A stretch of DNA of 40,808 bases, taken from NCBI RefSeq assembly GCF_045635475.1, contig NZ_JBJGXI010000049.1, positions 1 to 40,808 on the forward strand, given 5' to 3'. Position numbers and translations under genes: made by a program. Below, in pieces: positions 1 to 7,508 of the stretch. The stretch comes from JBJGXI01 sp045635475 (GTDB lineage Bacteria > Bacillota > Bacilli > Bacillales > Amphibacillaceae). Position 1 is the first letter of the stretch. Every line of letters begins with the position of its first letter. Below the pieces are notes generated by a model. That model worked only from the letters and a program-made list of their open reading frames with translations, was not told where the DNA came from and did not search any database.

Positions 1-60
1 GCGGAAAGCGAAGTGGATTTCCGGAGCGGTGCAAGCACTCTCCAAGTTACGACGGAGTTT
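1..60. repeat. Edge of a Bacillaceae-type intergenic repeat
   Basis: The first 60 bases are more GC-rich than the surroundings and contain GGAAAGCGAAGTGGATTTCC followed by GGAGCGG. I recognise this wording from multi-copy intergenic repeats of Bacillus-related genomes. The element appears cut by the window edge, so its full length cannot be seen. No coding potential is evident. The identification comes from memory of the motif and not from a search. Confidence 0.35.
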
Positions 61-74
61 ATCTATTTTGCGCA

Positions 75-290
75 CTAACAACAATCTATACGAAAACAGC
101 CTAAAATTAAGAGCACAGCAACTTCTAATGCAGAAAGATGTCTTACTATCTCCTGTTTTGAAATATTTAGATCGTGCTTAGAAATTAGTCGTCCTAAGAG
201 TGGTGAAATTATTAAAATAAATGAATTGAAAACGTATCCAAAAATGGATGTTACTCCTGTTAAAAGGAATGTTTCCTTAATGGAGAAAAT
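75..290 (-). pseudogene. Remnant of a small membrane protein gene, no start codon
   Basis: On the minus strand a 72-codon open stretch runs from just after an in-frame TAG (291-293) to a TAG at 75-77. It reads like real protein: two hydrophobic segments (around GYVFNSFILIISPLLGRLIS and ALEVAVLLILGCF) separated by the polar SKHDLNISKQEIVRHL. There is no ATG, GTG or TTG near its beginning and no ribosome site. I interpret it as the C-terminal remnant of a decayed membrane protein gene next to a repeat. The family is not recognised. It could be chance. Confidence 0.3.
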
Positions 291-358
291 CTAAATCAAA
301 TTAATAGCAAAATGTGATAATATTGAATAGTTAAAATATCGGTAAGGAGATTTAGATA

Positions 359-1378
359 ATGAAGAAAGTTGCTTTAATGATGTTGCTTACTACATTGTTG
401 ATTATCGTTAGTGCTTGTTCGAACAACCCAGGTAATAGTGTCAAAGCATCCAATGCTTCATCGATGCCAGTAAATCAAGAAGAGCATTATCCAGTTTCTG
501 ATGACTCTTCTAACATAGACGATAACAATCTGGAAAGTGACGAAGCATCACAATCAACTAATACAAATGACGAGTTAGAAAAAGGAAATGAAACAACAAC
601 GAATGAGTTGGACAGCAGCATAATAGACGTAGGAGATTACTTGAATGAGAGTTATGCAATTGACAATACGCATTTTGTAACGGATATATGGGAAAATGAA
701 GACACAGGAAGGATAGACTATACAGTCAACATACTTCCTGATACTAAAGAATTTGGTCAAGAAATAGATGGAGTTTTTAAAAATGGTTCTCCTTATTTCG
801 ATGACAGAACAAAAGAAATGTTTGATGTAGCTACGAAGATAATGAATGATTTAACAAATGACCATATCCACATTGATTCGGTTAATTGGGTATCGTATGA
901 TGGCGTTTTTTCTATCATGTTACTACAAGATTTTGATAATAGTAACTTAAATGTTCGGGAAGACGTGGAAAAATTATCTGATTATTCTAGTGAACAAATT
1001 GAATACGCTCGAGTTTGGTTGCAGCTTGGACCGAATCAAGACATCGATGGATTGTATGTTAGACACATTCCAGCTGGTACACCACTTGATTCTGAATATT
1101 ATACAAGTGTTAGCTATCCGGAAGATGTTATCCAGTTAACAGGATCTCGCTTAGTAGACGGAATAGTAACCTATAGTGGTAATGGTGATGGTACGATTAA
1201 TCTATATAACATTCCAAGACGTTGGTATGGTGGCTTTTCTCCGCCAGATGATGTAGGTGAGGATGAAATTCTGGAAGAAATGGAGGGAATTATTAAAAAT
1301 ACGAAGCTAGTGTATATCAACCCAGGTGATGATGAAAGTGTCATAAAATTGATTAAATTGCTGCATGGTAATAATTAA
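359..1378 (+). CDS. Putative lipoprotein of unknown function
   Basis: The 339-residue product has a typical lipoprotein signal: KK at positions 2-3, a hydrophobic stretch, and the lipobox VSAC with Cys20 as the lipidation site. It is therefore expected on the outer face of the membrane. Residues 21-90 form an acidic, Ser/Asn/Glu-rich low-complexity linker. The folded part (about 90-339) has mixed alpha/beta character, with a late segment containing RLVDGIVTYSGNGDGTINLY and a C-terminal helix. No catalytic motif or known family is recognised. The ATG is preceded by AAGGAG (349-354 region). It stands alone, followed at once by a strong terminator, so it is monocistronic. The gene itself is secure but the function is unknown. 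Confidence 0.8.
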   Translation: MKKVALMMLLTTLLIIVSACSNNPGNSVKASNASSMPVNQEEHYPVSDDSSNIDDNNLESDEASQSTNTNDELEKGNETTTNELDSSIIDVGDYLNESYAIDNTHFVTDIWENEDTGRIDYTVNILPDTKEFGQEIDGVFKNGSPYFDDRTKEMFDVATKIMNDLTNDHIHIDSVNWVSYDGVFSIMLLQDFDNSNLNVREDVEKLSDYSSEQIEYARVWLQLGPNQDIDGLYVRHIPAGTPLDSEYYTSVSYPEDVIQLTGSRLVDGIVTYSGNGDGTINLYNIPRRWYGGFSPPDDVGEDEILEEMEGIIKNTKLVYINPGDDESVIKLIKLLHGNN

Positions 1379-1413
1379 GACAGCGCCTTCTTATCTGTGA
1401 GGGAACATTAATA

Positions 1414-1447
1414 AAAAAACGGTTGGATGTAAGACCAACCGTTTTTT
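1414..1447. terminator. Rho-independent terminator, bidirectional
   Basis: Perfect 13-base arms (AAAAAACGGTTGG at 1414-1426 and its complement at 1435-1447) enclose an 8-base loop and end in TTTTTT. It closes the lipoprotein gene. The A-run on the left arm lets it work from the other strand too. Confidence 0.85.
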
Positions 1448-1482
1448 ACATAGTTTTTAAATAGAAACGAAAATTTGTGTAT

Positions 1483-1684
1483 GTGTCTAGCTCCGAGCAC
1501 CAGAAACGTAGCGATGTCACGAATCGCCTTACGATAAGTCATCATCGATTCAAGTTTGATGGAAGGTTGACTAAAAGCGGACTTGTCGTCCAACGTCGAC
1601 GTACCCCTACGCGGGGCATGATCCTTTGTCTTAGTCGATTCGCTCCAGTCGCTACGTTTCTAAGCGGGCGCTCTGCACTTTTCT
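1483..1684. repeat. Structured intergenic repeat of Bacillaceae type
   Basis: This 200-base, GC-richer non-coding block begins GTGTCTAGCTCC and ends GGGCGCTCTGCACTTTTC, the conventional borders of a repeat family I recognise from Bacillus-related genomes. It folds as nested stems. AGAAACGTAGCGA (1502-1514) pairs with 1649-1661, CGAATCG (1520-1526) with 1636-1642, ACGATAAGTC (1531-1540) with 1580-1589, and CCCC/GGGG form a small hairpin at 1604-1616. Open frames crossing it are by-products. The borders and nested pairing are seen directly. The family assignment is from memory. Confidence 0.6.
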
Positions 1685-1825
1685 TAATTCTTTTCCGTTG
1701 CAAAACTATTTAATGAATTTTTGAGGTAAACCATTGTTCATCTTTTACTAAATTAGCCGTTTGTTTAGGAAAAATATAATTCAACTACTTAGATATGCAA
1801 CGCAATGGGCCTGACCGTATCCCAA

Positions 1826-2062
1826 TTATATAAAAAACACGGGTATAAAGAACAAAACAAGTAAGGTGATTAGTGGATAAAACACAAGCCGTGTTATTGA
1901 ATTACCTTTAATCGACAATACTTCAAACGGATCCTTAGCAGGCGCATGAATCCAGTGAGCTAATCGGTCAAGCTTATTTCTTTTGATTGGAATTTCTGGT
2001 ACTTCAACATGAAATTCATCTAATCGTTTCTTTACTTCGTCTGGAATCTTCATGTTATTCAT
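1826..2062 (-). CDS. Small membrane protein after ECF sigma gene, possible anti-sigma factor
   Basis: The 78-residue product has a charged N-terminal cytoplasmic part (about 1-52) and one C-terminal transmembrane helix (about 54-77, VFYPLITLLVLFFIPVFFI). Its ATG overlaps the sigma factor stop codon (ATGA-type overlap), and a GGAGGATGACGA ribosome site lies inside the end of the sigma gene, so the two are translationally coupled. Small single-span proteins encoded just after an ECF sigma gene are commonly its negative regulator, as with YxlC after SigY in Bacillus subtilis. No recognisable anti-sigma motif is seen, so the role rests on position and topology only. Confidence 0.65.
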   Translation of the reverse strand: MNNMKIPDEVKKRLDEFHVEVPEIPIKRNKLDRLAHWIHAPAKDPFEVLSIKGNSITRLVFYPLITLLVLFFIPVFFI

Positions 2063-2568
2063 TCGTCATCCTCCAATAATCCCTTAAGTTTATTTAATGA
2101 AGTATACAGTCGCGATTTCACCGTTCCAATCGGAATTTCCAGTATTCTAGCTATTTCCTTTTGTGGTAGGTCTTCGTAATAAGTTAATAGAATTACTGCG
2201 CGTTGGTCGTCAGGTAGTTGCTCTATGGCTGCTTTAATCCCGAGTTTGATGTCGGATTCTAATTGTTGCTGATGTTGAGGGTACAAGAATGGTAAGAGTT
2301 GTTTCATTCGACTACGCCTTTTTAATCGGTTAATCATGAGTTGATATGCCATCCGAAATAAATAAGTTTTCAGATTCGACTTGCTTGCATCAAAGCGTGC
2401 TTCATATTTATGAAAACGAACAAATGTATCTTGCACGATGTCGATGCTTAGCTGCTCATCTTGGCAATATCGGTAGACAAATTGATAGATTGGCGTTTTG
2501 TACATAATAAATAGTTCTTCTATAGAATATTCCACAGCTGCGGATGCAATTTCTTTATCTAAACTCAT
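2059..2568 (-). CDS. ECF-family RNA polymerase sigma factor
   Basis: The 169-residue product has the two-domain ECF layout. Sigma region 2 (about 20-88) contains YCQDEQLSIDIVQDTFVRFH and the promoter-melting segment LKTYLFRMAYQLMINRLKRR. Region 4 (about 112-165) carries the helix-turn-helix with LPQKEIARILEIPIGTVKSR. It directs RNA polymerase to a specific promoter set. The gene overlaps the upstream membrane protein gene by 14 bases and the downstream small protein gene by 4. A promoter-like pair before the operon (2956-2986) is repeated before the gene at 27353-27556, which suggests autoregulation plus at least one other target. The exact ECF group is not resolved. Confidence 0.92.
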   Translation of the reverse strand: MSLDKEIASAAVEYSIEELFIMYKTPIYQFVYRYCQDEQLSIDIVQDTFVRFHKYEARFDASKSNLKTYLFRMAYQLMINRLKRRSRMKQLLPFLYPQHQQQLESDIKLGIKAAIEQLPDDQRAVILLTYYEDLPQKEIARILEIPIGTVKSRLYTSLNKLKGLLEDDE

Positions 2569-2926
2569 CTGACCACCGCTCTTTTATGCCTTTAAAAACA
2601 AATGCAATTCTAGTAATAAACCAAATAAAAGTGATGAGTGAAAACGTGAAGGTTTGATGAATGAAAAATTGGATCCATGGACTATCAATTGTATCACCGC
2701 GAAGCAGGAATAACATAAGACCAGTAATACACAAAAATGTGTACACAGCAGCGAGTATGATTGTGTAATCCCACCGCGTCCAATGGAAATAAATATCCGA
2801 TTTTTTAAAATTAATATTCCCGATGTTGTCTCTTACTACCTTCTTGTTCATTGTAGCAATAAGTGCCCCAAATGTCGTGCCAAGAATAGCTGCTACAATC
2901 GTGCTTATAATCCAGCCTATTGCCAT
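2555..2926 (-). CDS. Membrane protein, first gene of the ECF sigma operon
   Basis: The 123-residue product has three to four hydrophobic segments: about 3-24 (IISTIVAAILGTTFGALIAT), 53-75 (TIILAAVYTFLCITGLMLFL) and 86-112 (FFIHQTFTFSLITFIWFITR). A polar loop containing NINFKKSDIYFHWTRWD follows the first. AAAGGGGAG precedes the ATG. It opens the sigma operon and its end overlaps the sigma gene, so the products should be made together. It could sense membrane or wall stress or be a protective output of the sigma factor. No family is recognised. Confidence 0.75.
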   Translation of the reverse strand: MAIGWIISTIVAAILGTTFGALIATMNKKVVRDNIGNINFKKSDIYFHWTRWDYTIILAAVYTFLCITGLMLFLLRGDTIDSPWIQFFIHQTFTFSLITFIWFITRIAFVFKGIKERWSDEFR

Positions 2927-2955
2927 TTGTTATCTCCCCTTTCGTTCTTTTACTA

Positions 2956-2986
2956 ACTTATACAATTGGGGAGGTGGAAAGGTTCA
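2956..2986 (-). promoter_or_regulatory. Predicted ECF sigma promoter of the sigma operon
   Basis: On the minus strand TGAACC (2986-2981) is followed after exactly 17 bases by GTATAAGT (2963-2956), 30 bases before the start codon at 2926. The same two boxes with the same 17-base spacing and nearly the same leader occur at 27584-27614. A TGAAC-type -35 is typical of Bacillus ECF sigma factors. The assignment to this sigma factor is inference. Confidence 0.6.
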
Positions 2987-3292
2987 GGGGTTTTATAACT
3001 TCTTTAACATCTAGCAATTAATGTAACTAAGCCAATATTAAAACACCTGCTATTGCATTTAAATCGATTGAAGAAAAGGAACTTGGTGAAGAAATCATCG
3101 AGATAACAGTTAAACAGATTACAAAATACTGACATAGAGATGAAAAAGATTAGTAGATTACTTATATAATTAGCTCGATATAACCCAAAAGTGCTGAAAA
3201 CTATAAATAAATTTGTTTTTTTGTAAATACATTTCTCCCTAAAATCCTTATTCTAAGGGTGTATCAAATAACTGTTAAAGGGGAGAAACAAG
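2987..3292. other. Intergenic region between divergent genes
   Basis: This stretch separates the divergent sigma operon and binding-protein gene. A short open reading fragment on the plus strand (about 3031-3132, ending KQITKY) looks protein-like but has stops just upstream and no start. It may be a gene remnant. The right end holds the predicted promoter of the binding-protein gene. Confidence 0.4.
3216..3254 (+). promoter_or_regulatory. Predicted promoter of the sugar-binding protein gene
   Basis: A T-run followed by TAAATACAT (ending at 3232) is separated by 16 bases from the -10-like TATTCT (3249-3254). The same T-run, TAAATACAT and 16-base gap precede TATAAT before the importer ATPase gene (9513-9550). 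This makes it a candidate promoter plus binding site for the YesN-type regulator encoded between them. A poor -35 box fits activator dependence. Confidence 0.45.
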
Positions 3293-4357
3293 ATGAATAC
3301 AAAAAAGGGTTTGCTGTTATTTTTAATTACTGGTATTACAGTATTGTTCTTACTTGCTGGTTGTAACACTCAAGAATCCGCTGGTAATGAAGGTTCAAAT
3401 GACAACGCTGAGGATACGAACGCAGAAGAAGCTAACGAAGATTCAGGTACAAATGATGAGGAGGCTTCTTCAGAAAAAATTGTAGTCGGTTTTTCTCAAA
3501 TTGGGGCAGAAAGTGGTTGGAGAACTGCTGAAACTGAATCAATTAAAGAAACATTAGGAAACGATCCACAATTTGATTTAAAGTTCTCGGATGCACAGCA
3601 AAAACAGGAAAACCAAATCAAAGCACTAAGAACATTCATTGCACAGAAAGTTGATATTATCGCTTTAGCACCAGTAGTAGAATCTGGTTGGGAAACGATA
3701 TTGACTGAAGCAAAAGACGCTGGCATCCCTGTTGTCTTGCTAGATCGAGGTATTGACGTAGAAGATGAGTCATTATATACAAGTTTCATTGGGTCTGATT
3801 TTATTCTCGAAGGTGAGAACGCTGCCAATGAGCTAATTAATCTGATGGGTGAAGATTCAAAAGTAAACATTGTTGAGTTACAAGGTACAGTTGGTGCAAG
3901 TGCTGCGAATGATCGTATGGAAGGATTTGCTAATGTAATTAGTGAAAACCCAAATTATGAAATCATCAAATCACAAACTGGTGAATTTACTCGTTCAAAA
4001 GGTAAAGAAGTAATGGAAGCTTTCCTAAAATCCGATGGCGATAATATTGATGCAGTATATGCACATAATGATGACATGGCATTGGGTGCCATCCAAGCAA
4101 TTGAAGAATATGGTTTGAAGCCAGGTGAAGATATTAAAATTGTGTCTGTCGATGGTATCAAAGATATTTTCGAAGCTGTTGCTGATGGAAAAGCAAATAT
4201 AATTGTCGAATGTAATCCTTTACTTGGACCACAGCTTGCCCAAGCTGCTAAGGATTTACAAGCTGGAAAAGAAATTGAACGTTGGATTAAAACAGATGAA
4301 AGCGTTTATGTAGGAGCAGAAGAAGCGAAAGCTGCACTACCAGACCGTAAGTACTAA
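3293..4357 (+). CDS. ytfQ: Furanose-type sugar ABC transporter, substrate-binding lipoprotein (YtfQ-like)
   Basis: The 354-residue lipoprotein has a signal peptide with lipobox LAGC (Cys24) and an acidic Glu/Asn/Asp linker to about residue 60. One periplasmic-binding domain of the LacI/RbsB type follows. The sequence closely follows E. coli YtfQ as I remember it: VGFSQIGAESGWR, QQKQENQIKALRTFIAQKVD, LLDRGIDV, VVELQGTVGAS-type, DRMEGF, TRSKGKEVMEAFLKS, YAHNDDMALG and SVDG. YtfQ prefers galactofuranose, and related proteins bind arabinose. It would capture a furanose sugar for the importer at 9610-13167. ATG 3293 follows AAAGGGGAG. A very strong terminator after the gene separates it from the regulators, so it can be made in excess. 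Exact ligand unknown. Confidence 0.88.
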   Translation: MNTKKGLLLFLITGITVLFLLAGCNTQESAGNEGSNDNAEDTNAEEANEDSGTNDEEASSEKIVVGFSQIGAESGWRTAETESIKETLGNDPQFDLKFSDAQQKQENQIKALRTFIAQKVDIIALAPVVESGWETILTEAKDAGIPVVLLDRGIDVEDESLYTSFIGSDFILEGENAANELINLMGEDSKVNIVELQGTVGASAANDRMEGFANVISENPNYEIIKSQTGEFTRSKGKEVMEAFLKSDGDNIDAVYAHNDDMALGAIQAIEEYGLKPGEDIKIVSVDGIKDIFEAVADGKANIIVECNPLLGPQLAQAAKDLQAGKEIERWIKTDESVYVGAEEAKAALPDRKY

Positions 4358-4372
4358 GCTTTGAATAATGTT

Positions 4373-4415
4373 AATAAAGATCGAAATTGCATTTCTTGCA
4401 ATTTCGATCTTTATT
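4373..4415. terminator. Strong stem-loop terminator after the binding-protein gene
   Basis: A perfect 19-base stem (AATAAAGATCGAAATTGCA at 4373-4391 with its complement at 4397-4415) closes on a 5-base loop and has a T-rich right arm. It lies 15 bases after the stop codon, between the binding-protein gene and the sensor kinase gene. Confidence 0.8.
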
Positions 4416-4520
4416 TCAATAAACGAAGAATGTATCTTGTATTATAGTAACTAATCTGATAGGTTAATCTTTAATCAAACAAAAACATATAAGGGGGAGA
4501 GGGAGGCCATTTTTTATAAG

Positions 4521-6272
4521 GTGTTAACTTATTTTATAAACAAAAGTATTCGTTTCAAATTGCTGTCTTATTTTATTATTGTTATTATCTTATGTATATT
4601 CTCCTTAAGTTTTTTTGGAGGTAATATCTATAAAGAATCTTTAGAAGAAGAAGCAAATCTACATGCTTACCAAATGATTGATCAAGTCTGGAGTAAAATA
4701 GATATGCTTGTTGAAGAGAATGAGGATATTTTACATTATTTAACCCAAGAAGATGTGGTATTACAATTTTTGGAACAGCAATCTCCCTCTACAGCAATTG
4801 AAGCAGAAGTTAAAAATGAAATGAAGCTATATGAGGACAGGCATTCAGAAATTGCTGGCATTTTGTTGGTAAGTGAATTCGATAATTTTACAAGTAATGA
4901 AATGTTACGAGTTTCAAGAGATTCACTCACCAGAGAAAGTTGGTACATACAAGCCATACAATCCCCCGACAGCATGCATCTAATTAGTAATCCGATTGGC
5001 CGAAACATTAAAAAAAAATCTAATTTTCAAATGAACAACCTACTTACCCTAGTAAAAGCTATAAAAAACCCAGCTACTGGCCAAGTAATTGGTGTTGTTT
5101 TAATGGATTTAAAATTAGATTTTATAAAAAGTATTATAGAATCAATAAAGTTTGGCGAAAGTGGTTTCGTGTTTATTATGAATAATCAAGGGGAAGTTGT
5201 TTATTCGCCAGTAAACTCGATTGTTTATCGGATTCATCCAGATTGGTTAGAAATGGCTAATTCTGCGCCGATAGAACGAGAAATTGAAAATAATAAATTT
5301 CAAATTCTTTATAACACTATACCTGATATTGGTTGGAAAGTCGTAGGTGTATTTTCCTTAGATGAAACAACATATGTAGTAACCAAAGTTCAATTATTAA
5401 CATTATTTATTGCATTCATCACATTAATCATTGGATCAATTATATCTTTATTTTTTGCTAGTACGATAACGAAGCCCGTTAATAAGTTAAAGACGCTCAT
5501 GGCTGATGTTGAAGAAGGGCGCTTAGATTTGCGTTTTAATTCTAAGTTTAACGATGAGATTGGGCAGCTGGGACAAAGTTATAACAAGATGCTTACAGAG
5601 GTTCAACGTTTAATTCAACTAGTCTATATGGAACAAAAGAGTAAAAGAGAAGCAGAATTAAAGATTTTGCAAGCACAAATTAAACCACATTTTCTTTATA
5701 ATACACTAGACACGATACAGTGGATGGCTATTGAATATGAAGCCAATAAGATAGTGGATATTGTGAGTGCGCTTACAACGTTGTTTCGGATTGGTCTTAA
5801 TAAAGGAAATGAATTTATTAAACTTAAAGATGAAGTGGAACATGTTAATAGTTATCTTATCATTCAAATGACTAGATATGAGTCAAAATTATCATATGAG
5901 ATTGATGTTGATGACAAAGTGAAAGACTATCAAGTATTAAAGTTGATTTTGCAACCATTAGTAGAAAATGCAATTTACCATGGGATTAGAAACAAAAGAG
6001 GCAAAGGACACATTTACATTCATATAACAGATGATGCTGAAAATCTATTTTTTTACGTAAAAGACACCGGGAAAGGCATAAAAGAAGAGAAGCTGAAGCA
6101 ATTAAATCGTACACTGAAAAATATAGATGGAGACCAAAAGAAGGGTTTCGGATTGTCTAATGTTAATGAACGAATCAAGTTATCTTATGGAGATAAGTAT
6201 GGGTTAGAGGTTTTCAGCGAATATGATCAAGGGACTACCGTAAAAGCAATACTTCCTATCATAAAAAATTAA
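4521..6272 (+). CDS. Sensor histidine kinase, YesM/LytS type
   Basis: The 583-residue membrane kinase starts at GTG 4521 (GGGGGAGAGGGAGG lies upstream). Transmembrane helix 1 is at about 14-34, and a Cache-like extracellular sensor region spans about 40-285. Helix 2 (about 290-314, LLTLFIAFITLIIGSIISLF) is followed by a HAMP linker to about 370. The cytoplasmic kinase has the YesM signature QAQIKPHFLYNTLDTIQW with phospho-acceptor His390. It also has the N-box LILQPLVENAIYHG and the ATP-lid motifs DTGKGI and GFGLSNVNERI. Its neighbours are the response regulator and a tandem sugar-binding protein. The arrangement matches three-component sugar sensors such as AraPST of Geobacillus stearothermophilus, where a binding protein presents sugar to the kinase. 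All motifs appear intact. Confidence 0.92.
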   Translation: MLTYFINKSIRFKLLSYFIIVIILCIFSLSFFGGNIYKESLEEEANLHAYQMIDQVWSKIDMLVEENEDILHYLTQEDVVLQFLEQQSPSTAIEAEVKNEMKLYEDRHSEIAGILLVSEFDNFTSNEMLRVSRDSLTRESWYIQAIQSPDSMHLISNPIGRNIKKKSNFQMNNLLTLVKAIKNPATGQVIGVVLMDLKLDFIKSIIESIKFGESGFVFIMNNQGEVVYSPVNSIVYRIHPDWLEMANSAPIEREIENNKFQILYNTIPDIGWKVVGVFSLDETTYVVTKVQLLTLFIAFITLIIGSIISLFFASTITKPVNKLKTLMADVEEGRLDLRFNSKFNDEIGQLGQSYNKMLTEVQRLIQLVYMEQKSKREAELKILQAQIKPHFLYNTLDTIQWMAIEYEANKIVDIVSALTTLFRIGLNKGNEFIKLKDEVEHVNSYLIIQMTRYESKLSYEIDVDDKVKDYQVLKLILQPLVENAIYHGIRNKRGKGHIYIHITDDAENLFFYVKDTGKGIKEEKLKQLNRTLKNIDGDQKKGFGLSNVNERIKLSYGDKYGLEVFSEYDQGTTVKAILPIIKN

Positions 6273-6308
6273 AGCGCTTTTATTAAAACGAATGAAGGAG
6301 GTTTAATT

Positions 6309-7508
6309 ATGTGGAAGTTATTAATTGCAGAAGATGAAACAACAATAAGAAGGGGACTAAAAAAAGCAATCACATGGGAGAAGTATAATATTGAAGTGAT
6401 TGCCGAAGCTGATGACGGAGAGGTTGCTTTAGAATTAGCTGAGAAACATGAACCACATATCATGTTTGTAGATATTAATATGCCATTTCTTAATGGTTTA
6501 GAATTAATGGAAAAATTACGTGAAGCACATTCCGATTGTATATTTATTGTTATCACAGGATACGACGAATTTAGTTATGCGCAACAAGCAATAAAAATGA
6601 AAGCGTTTGATTATATCTTGAAGCCGGTCAAACAAAATGAATTAGAAAATACGATTTCAAGCGCCGTGGAAATGCTGGAGAAAAATAGTATTGGAAAACA
6701 GCGAGACAGACAAATAACAGGAAATAAACATGTGTTAAAAGAAAGGTTATTTATAAATTGGATAACAGGACAATACGAAAGTGAAGAAGTAAAAAATCAA
6801 TTTCAATTGTTGGATATTAAACTGAATGATGAGATTGCGTTATCAGTTTATAAAATAGTAAAAGATATCGATGTAAGTTCTGCGGAAAAAGACTGGAGTG
6901 ACGTGTTACTTATTTTCTCATTGAAAAATATAATTAAAGATTTATTAAAAGAATATTCCATGTTTGAATTATTTAAAGATCCTTCTGGCAACGTTGTCTT
7001 ATTAATATCAGATATAGACCTAGAGACGTTACTCCTAGTTAATAGAGAAATTGTTAGTTATGCGGAACGTTTTATGGGGAAAGTGATTCTTTGCAACGAG
7101 AGTTTCTTGCGCTCTTATGAGGATTTTCCGAGTGAATATAATAGATTAATAGAAGAATTGGATACGGATACTAATTTAACGCCAATCGTGCTGTTGGCAA
7201 AATCTTATATTGATCAGCATTATTTTGATCATTCTATTTCACTAAAGCAAGTGGCCGGTTTTGTGCAAGTAAACGCTACTTATTTAAGTAAGCAGATAAA
7301 AAATGAACTCGGTCTATCATTCATTCAATATTTAACTAATGTAAGAATTAATGCAGCTCTCAAACTGATAAAAGATCCGTATTTAAAAGTGTATGAGATT
7401 GCTGATATGGTAGGGTATAGTACACAACATTATTTTTGCAATGCTTTTAAAAAAGTGGTAGGAACGTCTCCATCGGAATGTAGAAGTGGAGTTAGGAGTC
7501 ATGAATAA
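6309..7508 (+). CDS. Response regulator, YesN type with AraC-family DNA-binding domain
   Basis: The 399-residue product has an N-terminal receiver domain (about 1-120) with the acidic pair E8-D9, phospho-acceptor Asp55 (FVDINMP), the conserved Thr in VITGYDEF and Lys in YILKPVK. A middle region (about 130-280) has no known fold assignment. The C-terminal AraC/XylS double helix-turn-helix (about 295-395) contains ISLKQVAGFVQVNATYLSKQ and the family signature VYEIADMVGYSTQHYFCNAF. GGAGG sits 7 bases before the ATG. Partnered with the kinase just upstream, it probably activates the importer and binding-protein promoters that share the TAAATACAT motif. Its last codons overlap the next gene, so the three regulators form one operon. 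Confidence 0.93.
   Translation: MWKLLIAEDETTIRRGLKKAITWEKYNIEVIAEADDGEVALELAEKHEPHIMFVDINMPFLNGLELMEKLREAHSDCIFIVITGYDEFSYAQQAIKMKAFDYILKPVKQNELENTISSAVEMLEKNSIGKQRDRQITGNKHVLKERLFINWITGQYESEEVKNQFQLLDIKLNDEIALSVYKIVKDIDVSSAEKDWSDVLLIFSLKNIIKDLLKEYSMFELFKDPSGNVVLLISDIDLETLLLVNREIVSYAERFMGKVILCNESFLRSYEDFPSEYNRLIEELDTDTNLTPIVLLAKSYIDQHYFDHSISLKQVAGFVQVNATYLSKQIKNELGLSFIQYLTNVRINAALKLIKDPYLKVYEIADMVGYSTQHYFCNAFKKVVGTSPSECRSGVRSHE

Noticed and set aside
1477..1713. 78-codon plus-strand frame across the structured repeat
   Set aside because: It coincides with the non-coding repeat and its paired arms, has no ribosome site, and its product is unlike a protein.
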